This document shows, in pieces, positions 34,073 through 42,638 of a DNA stretch of 44,933 nucleotides. The notes below the pieces were generated by a model. That model was given only the letters and a program-made list of their open reading frames with translations, had not been told where the DNA came from and ran no database searches. The stretch's first letter is position 1, and the number at the start of each line of letters is the position of its first letter. The position numbers were made by a program, and so were the translations under genes. This DNA comes from Methylococcaceae bacterium UBA7658 (GTDB lineage Bacteria; Pseudomonadota; Gammaproteobacteria; Methylococcales; Methylomonadaceae): positions 147,307 to 192,239 of the forward strand of contig DLHW01000030.1 of the NCBI GenBank assembly GCA_002483425.1, written 5' to 3'.

Positions 34073-36004
34073 CTATTTTTGTAAACGCATCTGATATACA
34101 AAGACCCCGCCTAAATCTTCCCGGTCAAGTGGGCCGATCTTTATGGAGTCTATGTATTTGAAGCCAGCGTTATTTAACATTGTTTCATACTCTTGGCATG
34201 ATAATTTGAAATCTCCTCTTTCTTCTAATCCTGATTTTAAAGCAGCCTCTTCTAGCTTTACTAATTCAAGTTCATTTGCTTGTTTGGCTATTTCAATAAT
34301 ATGCCCATGGTATGCCTTTAGGGCGGCACGGCGCGATTCTACATCTTGATAATCGTATATCGGAAGAAACTCATCCCCAGTAATAAACATACCGCCATTA
34401 ACAAGATTATTCTTTATATTTTCAAAGTACTGTTTTTTATCATAAGGCTTAATATGATGATCGGCAAAAGATGAGCAAATAAAATCGAATTCCCCATCTG
34501 GATTGTATATGCGGCTATCTTTATTTAAGCATGTCACTGTTGTCGAATTATTATTTACTAAGCTTTCCATTTTATGCTCGAGCGCTTTGTAGCAAGCCCA
34601 ATCTATCTCGACTGCAACAAGTTCAGCATTTTTAATTTCTGCGAGCCGTTTAGTAAAAATACCCGTCCCTGAACCTAGTTCTAATATTCTAATTTTTCTA
34701 TCACTATTTCGATTTTTTTCAATAATACTAATCATAAGCTGCATCATATCAACATAATATGCGTGAGCTTCTTCGTGTAAATCATAATCATGTATAGGTA
34801 TATACGCTGACATTTCCACTTGTCGCTTTTCTGTCCAAGTTAATCCAGAAAGATTTGTTTTAGCAAATGTCCATTTCAATAATTTTTCGTCATCGGCACT
34901 AGAATCAACGGGTATAGCGGCATTAATCATATTTCCAAGTACGTCTTCATGCTCTGATATTTCTTTTGCATCAGTTGAAAATCGAATAAGTTTTGGAGCT
35001 TCTGTGTCTTCATATCTTGCTAACAAACGAGTACTAATGTCTCCAATTACAGAAAAATCATATGTATAATCAGGAAATTGCCTTGAAAAATTATCATAAC
35101 TGAGCACTCCAACATTATATTTACTACTATGTTTTCTTAAGAGCGAAAGATTGTCTCGCATATGTTCTACTGACCGAAAGACAAATACTCGGGTACTTTC
35201 CTCAGGGGTGTATGTAAGTATTTCGTCTCCTTGTTTTCCACGCCAGAAATACTCTTCTCTGTCTACTAACGCGACAGCCTTTACAGTAGCCTTGAATGCA
35301 CGCAACAAACTAATAAGACATTGTGGGTACAAAACGTGAGGTAATCGAAAAACCGCAGGATGATGTGCAATGTCATCTAACCGTAGTTTGTAGTGTAATA
35401 GTACGTCCGTTATAAGCTTTCTAAAGTAGTTATTTTCATGCAAAATATCATAGGAACAGAGGCGATTTAGTGATCGCAGCAAGGAGGCTCGTCCTACTTC
35501 AACATCAACTGGGTAGTCTGTTAACAGTTTTAATTTATTTAAGTTGGCTTCTAAGTCAGGCCACCATTTTTCAAAGATACGGTTAAATGCATCTGAGGTA
35601 TGTGGGGTAACGGTAACTAATCGGTTGTTAATCGTTGAAAGTAATTGCCTTGTATCTTCGCGTGTTGCGGTTGTTGCTTGGAATATATTTAGTGGCGCAG
35701 TTAAATCGTTAGGCTTAACCTCATAAAGATATGTACAAACATATGAGTCTGAATGTGCTTTTGAGAGAGCTCCCGCTTCAAAAAGTATCCAAGCGGCATC
35801 GAGATTTTCTGGAGTGAGGCAGATTATGCCTACGCTGGATTTCTCAAGTTGCTTTGCAACTTCAGAACTCCAACGCCCGCCTTTGTCTATATCGTAAGAG
35901 GACAGCCACGGAGTTACGCCAGATAGAGTTAGTGGAAGCCAGTCGCGAAGCGCTTGAGCAAGTATTTTACTTCTATAACCAGACCAGCTTAAAAAAATGT
36001 CCAT
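34073..36004 (-). CDS. TIR domain - middle domain - SAM-dependent methyltransferase fusion
   Basis: The 643-residue protein begins with a prokaryotic TIR domain (residues 1-150). It shows MDIFLSWSGYRSKILAQAL, a PWLSSYDIDKGGRW loop, and AWILFEAGAL with Glu76 in the place of the catalytic NADase glutamate. Residues about 165-395 are an unrecognised middle region (with VKAVALVDREEYFWRG and RVFVFRSVEHMRDN). Residues about 405-640 form a class I methyltransferase: motif I ILELGSGTGIF, acidic motif II AVEIDWACYKALE, then FDFICSSFADHH. No signal peptide or membrane helix is seen. TIR proteins in bacteria often deplete NAD or make cyclic-ADP-ribose signals in phage defence. The methyltransferase may sense SAM or modify a target. 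The gene is AT-rich (12 of 60 G+C at 34681-34740) and stands alone, which suggests acquisition by transfer. Confidence 0.8.
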   Translation of the reverse strand: MDIFLSWSGYRSKILAQALRDWLPLTLSGVTPWLSSYDIDKGGRWSSEVAKQLEKSSVGIICLTPENLDAAWILFEAGALSKAHSDSYVCTYLYEVKPNDLTAPLNIFQATTATREDTRQLLSTINNRLVTVTPHTSDAFNRIFEKWWPDLEANLNKLKLLTDYPVDVEVGRASLLRSLNRLCSYDILHENNYFRKLITDVLLHYKLRLDDIAHHPAVFRLPHVLYPQCLISLLRAFKATVKAVALVDREEYFWRGKQGDEILTYTPEESTRVFVFRSVEHMRDNLSLLRKHSSKYNVGVLSYDNFSRQFPDYTYDFSVIGDISTRLLARYEDTEAPKLIRFSTDAKEISEHEDVLGNMINAAIPVDSSADDEKLLKWTFAKTNLSGLTWTEKRQVEMSAYIPIHDYDLHEEAHAYYVDMMQLMISIIEKNRNSDRKIRILELGSGTGIFTKRLAEIKNAELVAVEIDWACYKALEHKMESLVNNNSTTVTCLNKDSRIYNPDGEFDFICSSFADHHIKPYDKKQYFENIKNNLVNGGMFITGDEFLPIYDYQDVESRRAALKAYHGHIIEIAKQANELELVKLEEAALKSGLEERGDFKLSCQEYETMLNNAGFKYIDSIKIGPLDREDLGGVFVYQMRLQK

Positions 36005-36018
36005 TAACGGTCCTTATA

Positions 36019-36047
36019 AATATATTTCTACGCGGGGGAGTTGTAAA
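36019..36047 (-). promoter_or_regulatory. possible promoter of the TIR-methyltransferase gene
   Basis: On the minus strand TTTACA (36042-36047) and TATATT (36019-36024) are separated by 17 bases. The start point would leave a leader of only about seven bases before the ATG at 36004, so either the mRNA is nearly leaderless or another promoter is used. Confidence 0.3.
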
Positions 36048-36504
36048 CATTGCTACTAACATTTCAAGGGAGCTAAAAATTGCTTTTATACTCTTAGCCT
36101 AAGGTTGAGAGGCCCATTATGCAACACTGAATTTAATTTTTTCCACAATATCAAGATTGATCATCTGTCCAGAAACCCAAAGATCATGGTTGTTCATAGT
36201 TAGCCAGCTTTTAGAGAATGGCTTTATCCTAATATGAAAGCCTGCAGTTGGGCGGTTTCGGATTTTCAATTTTCCCATGAAAATAAATCGTCACCGTCCA
36301 AAGACACCTTCTCAGACGATGACATGTGTTCTTGTATCGTTTAATTGGTGAGCCAGATTAGCCTGGGCAACATGAATCCTGCCATTTTTTATAGATAAAT
36401 TCAACCAAGTCGATTTATCTTTGATGAGTTTGTTAAATATTAAGATTAGGTAATATTCAACTCTGTTTTACACATAGCCGATTTAATTTTACAGAAAATT
36501 GTCG
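36048..36504. other. gene-free region upstream of the TIR-methyltransferase gene
   Basis: I see no coding sequence, RNA gene or clear repeat here. It isolates the TIR gene on this side, while the next gene ends at 36505 on the minus strand. Confidence 0.5.
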
Positions 36505-37086
36505 TTAACTTAATGCGGAAGGGCTTTTCCAAATGGTGTCCAGCTTAGCGGAAACTATCTGGCTGGCCGGCGTTACGGTCAACCGTTGCCAAGGGATTTT
36601 GCCCATAAACCAAATGCGCCAAAATATGAGCGGTTGATTTGGTAAGTGGTTGAACAGATTTTCAAAAGTTTCCAGCCGGCCTATTTCTTCCCCTAAGGCG
36701 GCCAAATAGGTTTCATATACAAACTTAGAACAAAATTGCCGTTTCGATAAAAAATGAAAACCCAGATGATACAGTGCGCCCATCCGTAAATCACATTGTT
36801 TACGGAGCGCTTGAACTTGGTCTCCGGAAAGTCCGCCGCGCAGGCGGCGCACCACCAGCCAGCCGTTATCCGACCGGGCGATAAAATTGGCAAGCGTCGA
36901 ATACCTCACGGTCGGCACGGCGCTTTCCGCTACGAGCCAACCTTTTTTAGGGTCGAAAAATGCAATGCCGACATGGGAAGTTTGCGATCCGGTGGCGCGC
37001 GCAACCCGGCGATACAGAAAATTAGGAATGCTTGTAAACAGGATGTCGCCGGGTTGCAATACGCTTTCAACTGGATGTGTATGCAT
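36505..37086 (-). CDS. YebB/YiiX-like permuted papain-fold cysteine hydrolase
   Basis: The 193-residue product has the pattern of permuted NlpC/P60 (YiiX/YebB-like) enzymes. An N-terminal QPGDILFTSI is followed by SQTSHVGIAF with the catalytic His at residue 38. The later RQFCSKFVYETY holds the catalytic Cys at residue 119. Such proteins hydrolyse amide or ester bonds in cell-wall or lipid substrates. No signal peptide is visible, so a cytoplasmic location or unusual export is possible. It is a single gene, starting at the ATG at 37086. Confidence 0.75.
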   Translation of the reverse strand: MHTHPVESVLQPGDILFTSIPNFLYRRVARATGSQTSHVGIAFFDPKKGWLVAESAVPTVRYSTLANFIARSDNGWLVVRRLRGGLSGDQVQALRKQCDLRMGALYHLGFHFLSKRQFCSKFVYETYLAALGEEIGRLETFENLFNHLPNQPLIFWRIWFMGKIPWQRLTVTPASQIVSAKLDTIWKSPSALS

Positions 37087-37480
37087 AAATTCTACCTGTA
37101 TTATCGGAAAGGGTTTATGGAGAGGGAACGCTACATGCTACGGGACCATCTATCATCGGCATTCGTGCGGGAATCCAAAAAGCTGTTGGATTTTTAGCCT
37201 ATTTCTCATAACGTTAATATGGCTATAATCAATTGATTATTTACCTTATATCTCCTAGAATCTGATCAAGTTCCGGTCTGTTATGGAAACGCTGAACAGG
37301 TTGACTCCGTTCATGGCTAAACAGGCTCATCATGAGCGGAAACAATGGCTTACCGTTCGTCACTATGCCTTTAGGAACTGAACTTGCCGAAGGACTTAAT
37401 CAGAGTTTCTTTAAATGCACCGGAATTACATAACTCTTTATTGCAGTAGAGCTGCGGCGTCTTAAATTCACCTTTATTAT
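37087..37480. other. divergent intergenic region with an imperfect palindrome
   Basis: The region separates two divergent genes and should carry both promoters. It contains an imperfect palindrome at 37307-37339 (CCGTTCATG and CATGAGCGG, one mismatch), similar in style to dispersed intergenic repeats of proteobacteria. No gene was found. Confidence 0.45.
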
Positions 37481-38251
37481 ATGACTGAATCGCTAGAATC
37501 CGTTCGGCTCTTTATCGCTACGCCATGTTATGGCGGCCAAATTTCGGTTGCTTACTTTAAGTCGATGCTCGCCACCACAGACTATTTACGTAAACACGGC
37601 ATTCAGCATCACGTCATGACTAAATCGAATGAAAGCTTAATTAGCCGCGCCCGCAATACCTTGGTTGCCGAATTCATGGGGCGGACGATGTATACCCACT
37701 TGCTTTGGATAGATGCGGATACCGGTTGGGATCCGGAGATTGTTATCAAGTTGCTTCGCTTCGATCAACCGGTGACCGGCGTTGCCTGTCCCATGAAAAA
37801 CATCGACTGGGAGCGTGTCCGCAAGATGGCCGGCAAAGCCCAAACCGGAAAACAATTACGCGATTTGTCCATGTTGTTCAACATTAATCACTGCCATAAA
37901 CCGGATGCCCGGCATATCGTTGACGACGGCTTTATCGAAGTCGCAGCCATCGGCACGGGGTTTATGCTCATTCGCAGAGATGTCTTCGACATCATGCGCA
38001 GTAAACTGCCTGACTCAACCTATGTCAACGATATTGCCGGTTATGAAAATGTCTTTACCAACAATAAGTTTTATACTTTTTTCGATACCATGCTCCACCC
38101 TAAAACACGGCGGTACCTGAGCGAGGATTTCGCTTTTTGCTATCGGTGGCGCGAACTCTGCGGCGGCAAGATATACGCCAACATCAAATATCCTCTAACC
38201 CATTACGGCAATTATCCATTTAGCGGTTCGTACTTAGGTTCGCAGAGTTAA
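37481..38251 (+). CDS. glycosyltransferase-like protein of GT-A type
   Basis: The 256-residue product begins with IATPCYGGQISVAYFKSML, and SLISRARNTLVAEFM is followed by YTHLLWIDADTGWDPEIV. The DAD element is the metal and nucleotide-sugar site of GT-A fold glycosyltransferases. VTGVACPMKN and GTGFMLIRRDVFD, followed later by SEDFAFCYRW, fit a group of bacterial and phage family-2-like enzymes. It has no signal peptide or membrane helix. The acceptor is unknown. The gene is alone and converges on the ABC ATPase gene, with 18 bases between them. Confidence 0.7.
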   Translation: MTESLESVRLFIATPCYGGQISVAYFKSMLATTDYLRKHGIQHHVMTKSNESLISRARNTLVAEFMGRTMYTHLLWIDADTGWDPEIVIKLLRFDQPVTGVACPMKNIDWERVRKMAGKAQTGKQLRDLSMLFNINHCHKPDARHIVDDGFIEVAAIGTGFMLIRRDVFDIMRSKLPDSTYVNDIAGYENVFTNNKFYTFFDTMLHPKTRRYLSEDFAFCYRWRELCGGKIYANIKYPLTHYGNYPFSGSYLGSQS

Positions 38252-38269
38252 CAAGCTCTGCCGTTGCCG

Positions 38270-38929
38270 TTAAGTCATCCGGCCATCGACAATCCGGATC
38301 CGTTTTGCGGCGCGTTGGCCTAAGACTTGATCGTGCGTAATCATCACCAAGGTTACGCCGTGCCGGTTTAAATTCTCCAGCAATTCCATAATTTCCAAGC
38401 CGGATTTACTGTCGAGGTTGCCGGTCGGCTCGTCCGCCAAAACGACTTCCGGGCGCATAATCATTGCCCGCGCAATCGCTACCCGTTGCAATTGACCGCC
38501 GGACAGTTGATTCGGCTTGTGATGCATACGGTCGCCCAAATTAACCGCGATCAGCGCGGATTCAACCCGGCGCTTGCGTTCCTTACTGTTGATGCCCGCC
38601 AAAATCATGGGCATTTCGACATTTTCGGCGGCGGTCAAACGGGGAATCACGTGAAAAAATTGAAATACGAAACCGATATTCTCCCGGCGGATACGCGCCA
38701 ATTCATCGTCGCTGCGCTCGATGACATCCAGGCCGTTCAACACATACCGGCCGGAGGAAGGCCGGTCCAGTAGCGCAATAATATTCAGTAAGGTGGATTT
38801 CCCAGACCCTGAGGGTCCCATGACGGAGACATATTCGCCTTTATTAATGTTCAAATTGATATCGTTCAAGGCATGGACGCTGTGTTCGCCGACTTGAAAA
38901 TACCGGTGAATGTGCTCCAGTTGGATCAT
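38270..38929 (-). CDS. ABC transporter ATP-binding protein, LolD/MacB type
   Basis: The 219-residue ATPase has Walker A MGPSGSGKSTLLN, the Q-loop in FVFQFFHVIP, the signature LSGGQLQRVAIARA, Walker B VVLADEPTGNLDS and the switch His in MITHDQ. Sequence and length match the LolD/MacB/FtsE class that energises mechanotransmission transporters. Its start overlaps the adaptor gene by four bases. No FtsX/MacB-type permease gene follows: the next gene is convergent and unrelated. The membrane partner must be encoded elsewhere or has been lost. Confidence 0.93.
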   Translation of the reverse strand: MIQLEHIHRYFQVGEHSVHALNDINLNINKGEYVSVMGPSGSGKSTLLNIIALLDRPSSGRYVLNGLDVIERSDDELARIRRENIGFVFQFFHVIPRLTAAENVEMPMILAGINSKERKRRVESALIAVNLGDRMHHKPNQLSGGQLQRVAIARAMIMRPEVVLADEPTGNLDSKSGLEIMELLENLNRHGVTLVMITHDQVLGQRAAKRIRIVDGRMT

Positions 38930-40062
38930 GGTTTTTCCTTGACATAAGTCCCTGCCGCTACGCCGTCTTGGCCTATTGATTTGACGATTTTATCGCCGAC
39001 AACCAAACCGGATAACACTTCTACGGTATTCCAGTTGGTTAAGCCAGGTTTGAAGGTGCGTTCTTCCAGCAAGCTATCTTTTTTTATCAGCAACACCCGG
39101 TTATTTTCCATCACCGCTTCCGCCGGAATCCTTATCGCTTGCGGCTTACTGGTCAGCAACACCTCAATATCAGCGCTGTAACCGGGCAATAGTTCTTTAA
39201 GATCTTTCGGGTCGGTCAGCTTAACTTCTACCTCAACAGTGCGCGCCTGTTTTTCCTTTTCCAGCACATACGGCGCGATTCTGGAAACCGTGCCGGAGCA
39301 ACGCTTTTCCGCAAAGGCATCTAGCGAAACGCAAGCGGTCATACCGGTTTTGATCTGGGGCGCATCGACTTCGTCAATCGGCGCAGACACATAAAGGCAA
39401 CTAATATCCATCAGGTCAATCGCTGGCAGGGTTGGGATACCGGGTGGCGAAGGCGTGACGTATTCACCGAGTTCGGCATTAATTTCCGCCACGGTGCCGT
39501 TAAAAGGCGCCATCAGCAGGGTGCGTTCAACCGCCGCTTTTGCGGCATCCAGACTGCGTTCGCTGACGACAATCCTGTCTTTGGTTGCCTTACAGGCCGC
39601 TTGTTGCGCTTTTGCGCCCGAAACTTTTTCATCCATCATCTCTTCGGACACAAAATGCTTGTCTTTATATAATCGGCTAATGCGGCGAGCGTCCCGTTGC
39701 GCATTCGCGCCCAATTGACAGGCTTGTTCGGCAGCGGCTTGGTTGGCGCTGATTTCAGCCTGCCTTAAACCGACTTGCTGCTTTAGATCGTCGTTCCAAA
39801 CTTCCAGCAATAGCTGGCCTTGTTTAACCTGATCGCCCTCTTTGACATGCAGTTTCGCCACCTGACCGCCCGTTGCCGGGGCGAGGTAAGCCCGGCGACA
39901 GGCTTTAACGGTACCTACTCTCGTGTTGGATACCGTAGCCTTTACTTCACCCTGTTCAACCGTATAAACATCAACTTCAATGGGCTTTGGTTGTTTATTG
40001 TAAAAATACGCCGCAGCGAGTCCGGCTGCGATGAATGCGATAACTAAATAACGTTTGCTCAT
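38926..40062 (-). CDS. periplasmic adaptor (membrane fusion protein, HlyD/MacA type)
   Basis: From the ATG at 40062 (AGGA ribosome-binding site about 9 bases upstream) the product is 378 residues with one N-terminal anchor helix (LVIAFIAAGLAAAYFY). The lipoyl/barrel-sandwich half-motifs GGQVAKLHVKEGDQVKQG and LMAPFNGTVAEINAELGE flank a coiled-coil hairpin (about residues 100-170). A beta-barrel domain with LLPGYSADIEVL and the usual C-terminal GLVVGDKIV follow. It links an inner-membrane pump to an outer-membrane channel, or acts with the downstream ATPase as a MacAB-type exporter. No permease or outer-membrane channel is in the window. Confidence 0.9.
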   Translation of the reverse strand: MSKRYLVIAFIAAGLAAAYFYNKQPKPIEVDVYTVEQGEVKATVSNTRVGTVKACRRAYLAPATGGQVAKLHVKEGDQVKQGQLLLEVWNDDLKQQVGLRQAEISANQAAAEQACQLGANAQRDARRISRLYKDKHFVSEEMMDEKVSGAKAQQAACKATKDRIVVSERSLDAAKAAVERTLLMAPFNGTVAEINAELGEYVTPSPPGIPTLPAIDLMDISCLYVSAPIDEVDAPQIKTGMTACVSLDAFAEKRCSGTVSRIAPYVLEKEKQARTVEVEVKLTDPKDLKELLPGYSADIEVLLTSKPQAIRIPAEAVMENNRVLLIKKDSLLEERTFKPGLTNWNTVEVLSGLVVGDKIVKSIGQDGVAAGTYVKEKP

Positions 40063-40177
40063 TTGCACAATTCCTGTAGGCAAGTCTGGCTGATTATAAT
40101 GCTTATCCGACTGGCTGGATGGTCATAAGGTTTAATCTGCTAAAATAAACGGACTGGTTAAACCAAGTGGAAAATCC

Positions 40178-40798
40178 ATGCACAACTCCCAAGATTATAA
40201 AACTGCAGCAATAGCCTTATGCAACGCTGGAAGGTTTATCGACAGCAAAGGCTGGGTTCCAGCGACCAGCGGGAATTTTTCCGCACGGTTATCGGATGGG
40301 ACAATTGCCATTACCACTTCAGGCAGGCACAAAGGCCATCTTCAAATCGAAGACATTATGTTGATTGACGCCGAAGCGAATTCGCTGGACGGCAAAAAAC
40401 CGTCGGCGGAAACGATGTTGCATACGGCCTTATACAAACGCTTTCCGGAAGTCCACGCCATTTTGCATCCGCATTCGATCAACGCGATAATGGCTTCACG
40501 TCTTTTCCGCGACCGGATTGTGCTGGAAAATTATGAATTATTAAAAGCATTCCATGGCATTACGACCCATGAAAGCCGAATTGAAATCCCGGTTTTCGTT
40601 AACGACCAGGATATTCCCCGGCTGGCGGATGTTGTCGACCGTTATCTGGACAAAGTCGAAGTTTGTTACGGCTATGTGATTAGCGGACACGGGCTTTATA
40701 CTTGGGGCGATTCCATACCGGTAGCCCTGCGCCATCTGGAGGCGCTGGATTATTTATTCGATTGCGAAATACGACTGCACGGAGTGAAACAACCATGA
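40178..40798 (+). CDS. mtnB: methylthioribulose-1-phosphate dehydratase
   Basis: MtnB dehydrates methylthioribulose-1-phosphate in the methionine-salvage pathway, which recycles the methylthio group of spent SAM. The 206-residue product is a class II aldolase-fold zinc enzyme. ATSGNFSARL and TTSGRHKGHL form the phosphate site. The zinc His residues are in ILHPHSINA and ISGHGLYTWG. It is the first gene of the mtnB-mtnD-mtnC operon, and its stop overlaps the mtnD start as ATGA. Confidence 0.95.
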   Translation: MHNSQDYKTAAIALCNAGRFIDSKGWVPATSGNFSARLSDGTIAITTSGRHKGHLQIEDIMLIDAEANSLDGKKPSAETMLHTALYKRFPEVHAILHPHSINAIMASRLFRDRIVLENYELLKAFHGITTHESRIEIPVFVNDQDIPRLADVVDRYLDKVEVCYGYVISGHGLYTWGDSIPVALRHLEALDYLFDCEIRLHGVKQP

Positions 40799-41355
40799 GC
40801 CTGTTAACCATTTATCCTGACAACCAACCGAAACAAGGCACACTGTATACCGATTTTGCCGATATTGAGCGCGAGCTTGCGGCGCTTGATGTCAAGTTTG
40901 AACGCTGGACGGCTAACCGGGCGTTAACCGCCGACGACGACCAAGCAACCATCATTGCCGCTTACCAGGAATCCATCGACAAATTGAAACAGCACTACGG
41001 ATTTCAATCGGTGGATGTGATTAACTTAAGCCCCGACCATCCGCAAAAAGCCGAATTCAGGCAGAAATTTCTCGCCGAACACATTCATGAAGACTTCGAA
41101 GTGCGCTTTTTTATCGATGGTTGCGGGCTGTTTTACCTGCATGTCGGCGATAAGGTCTATGCAGTCTTATGCGAAAAAGGCGACCTCATCAGCGTACCCG
41201 CCAACACCACGCACTGGTTCGACATGGGTGAGAATCCCAGCTTCAAATGCATCCGCCTGTTTACTACGCCGGAGGGCTGGGTTGCCAAATTTACCGGCAG
41301 CGAAATTGCCTTATCTTTTCCCACATTAGATAAAACGGTTGCGGGACTTAAATGA
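40795..41355 (+). CDS. mtnD: acireductone dioxygenase
   Basis: MtnD oxidises acireductone to the keto-acid precursor of methionine plus formate (iron form) or to off-pathway products (nickel form). The 186-residue cupin has the metal ligands in AEHIHEDFEVRFF (two His, one Glu) and TTHWFDMG (third His). The ATG at 40795 overlaps the mtnB stop by four bases. A longer reading from 40702 would place 31 unrelated residues inside mtnB. The gene overlaps mtnC by four bases. Confidence 0.95.
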   Translation: MSLLTIYPDNQPKQGTLYTDFADIERELAALDVKFERWTANRALTADDDQATIIAAYQESIDKLKQHYGFQSVDVINLSPDHPQKAEFRQKFLAEHIHEDFEVRFFIDGCGLFYLHVGDKVYAVLCEKGDLISVPANTTHWFDMGENPSFKCIRLFTTPEGWVAKFTGSEIALSFPTLDKTVAGLK

Positions 41356-42029
41356 TTAAAGCCATTGTCACCGATATTGAAGGCACCACGTCGTCGCTGT
41401 CGTTTGTCAAAGACGTGCTGTTTCCCTATGCCCGCGCGAAATTGCCGGAATTTGTCCGTCAGCATTCGAACAATGCCAGTGTAAAACTACTGCTCGCCGA
41501 CACTTGCCGCGAAGCCGGTATCGAATTCGATATCGAAGCCGCCATTGCCGCACTGATCCGCTGGATTGACGAAGATAAAAAAATCACCCCGTTAAAAGCC
41601 TTACAAGGCTTGATCTGGAAAGCCGGGTACGACCTCGGCGATTTTAAAAGCCATCTTTACCCCGACGCCATCGCCAATCTTAAAGCTTGGCACAACCAAG
41701 GCATTGCCTTGTACGTCTATTCGTCCGGTTCAGTCTTGGCACAGAAACTTCTATTCAGCCATACCGGCGACGGCGACCTGACACCCTTATTTTCCGGTTT
41801 TTTCGATACCAATATCGGTGGCAAAAAAGAAATTGATTCATACCGGAAAATTGCTGAAGAAATCGCCTTGCCTGCAAACAACATCCTGTTTCTGTCCGAT
41901 ATTAAGGAAGAACTCGATGCGGCAAATTCGGCGGGATTCCATACTATTTGGCTTACCCGCGACCATGAGCCGGATGTAAATGCTGAACATTTTCAGGTTA
42001 ATGATTTTAATGACATTAAACTAAATTAA
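41352..42029 (+). CDS. mtnC: enolase-phosphatase E1
   Basis: MtnC is a HAD-family enzyme that enolises and dephosphorylates diketomethylthiopentyl-1-phosphate to acireductone, the substrate of the upstream MtnD. The 225-residue product has HAD motif I AIVTDIEGTTSS, motif II LYVYSSGSV and motif IV ILFLSDIKEELDAA. It overlaps mtnD by four bases (ATGA), closing a tightly coupled three-gene operon. The isomerase and kinase or phosphorylase genes of the pathway are not in the window. Confidence 0.96.
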   Translation: MIKAIVTDIEGTTSSLSFVKDVLFPYARAKLPEFVRQHSNNASVKLLLADTCREAGIEFDIEAAIAALIRWIDEDKKITPLKALQGLIWKAGYDLGDFKSHLYPDAIANLKAWHNQGIALYVYSSGSVLAQKLLFSHTGDGDLTPLFSGFFDTNIGGKKEIDSYRKIAEEIALPANNILFLSDIKEELDAANSAGFHTIWLTRDHEPDVNAEHFQVNDFNDIKLN

Positions 42030-42234
42030 GCGACCAATTCGGTTTTGTTGGGTATGAGGAACTTTCACCAATATAAAGCATATCATCCTTGCTACCCGGC
42101 TTCTGTATTGGAATGCGTCCCGTGCAGATAAACGGGAAGAAACCGTTATTATCATGCATAGGGCCGATTCGGTCGAAATCCGCATCAGCTAATAATTTAA
42201 AGGACTGTTGCAGGCGCTGTTGAGTGGTGAAAGA
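42016..42234 (-). pseudogene. possible gene remnant, convergent with mtnC
   Basis: A 72-codon minus-strand open frame with natural composition (LQQSFKLLADADFDRIGPM, GFFPFICTGRIPI, DDMLYIGESSS) ends 14 bases inside mtnC. A stop codon lies a few codons upstream of this stretch, and the first ATG (42159) leaves 47 codons. It could be the remnant of a larger gene. The DDMLYIGES stretch recalls the start of a GIY-YIG nuclease core, but this is weak. Confidence 0.25.
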
Positions 42235-42245
42235 TTTTTGCCTGT

Positions 42246-42270
42246 GTTACTTGAATAAGGTATAAGTAAC
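42246..42270. promoter_or_regulatory. inverted repeat upstream of dodecin
   Basis: GTTACTT (42246-42252) and AAGTAAC (42264-42270) form a perfect 7-bp inverted repeat. It lies about 90 bases before the dodecin ATG and may be an operator. Confidence 0.3.
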
Positions 42271-42361
42271 TTACTCGAGCCGTTTGCTTGAGAAAACACG
42301 CTGCAATCAAAAGATGACCATCTGTATCGATTCAGTTACCTTATTTTGAAAGGAGTTAACC

Positions 42362-42565
42362 ATGTCAATCGCAAAAGTCACCGAAGTCACATCGAGTTCT
42401 ACTAAGAGCTTCGACGACGCCATCAAAGACGGGATTAAACGCGCCGAAGAGACCTTACGGGGTATTAAAGGCGCATGGATTCAAGAACAAAAAGTCGTAT
42501 GCGAAGGCGGACAAATAAAAGAATATCGCGTTAATATGAAAATCAGCTTCGTGTTAGAAGACTGA
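42362..42565 (+). CDS. dodecin family flavin-binding protein
   Basis: The 67-residue product matches dodecin throughout: VTEVTSSSTKSFDDAIKDG, then GIKGAWIQEQKVV and IKEYRVNMKISFVLED. Dodecins assemble into hollow 12-mers that bind and buffer flavins, and the conserved Trp that stacks on the isoalloxazine ring is present. A strong AAAGGAG ribosome-binding site lies upstream of the ATG. The gene is monocistronic and converges on murI. Confidence 0.93.
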   Translation: MSIAKVTEVTSSSTKSFDDAIKDGIKRAEETLRGIKGAWIQEQKVVCEGGQIKEYRVNMKISFVLED

Positions 42566-42597
42566 CTATTGTTTTGCAGAGGTTGATGACCGGCACA

Positions 42598-42638
42598 CTG
42601 CAAGCCTTATTCAAAACCGTTTTTGTTGAGGCTTGCAG
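42598..42638. terminator. hairpin between dodecin and murI
   Basis: CTGCAAGCCT (42598-42607) and AGGCTTGCAG (42629-42638) form a perfect 10-bp stem, with a further CAAAA/TTTTG pairing inside the loop. It touches the murI stop codon and lies 33 bases past dodecin, so it can serve convergent transcripts. It lacks a T tract. Confidence 0.5.

Noticed and set aside
36796..37228. Plus-strand open frames of 133 and 113 codons opposite the YebB-like gene
   Set aside because: They overlap the well-supported minus-strand gene almost fully and lack conserved motifs.
40702..40794. Longer mtnD reading from 40702
   Set aside because: It would overlap mtnB by nearly 100 bases and add residues unlike acireductone dioxygenases. 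The ATGA overlap at 40795 gives the usual start.
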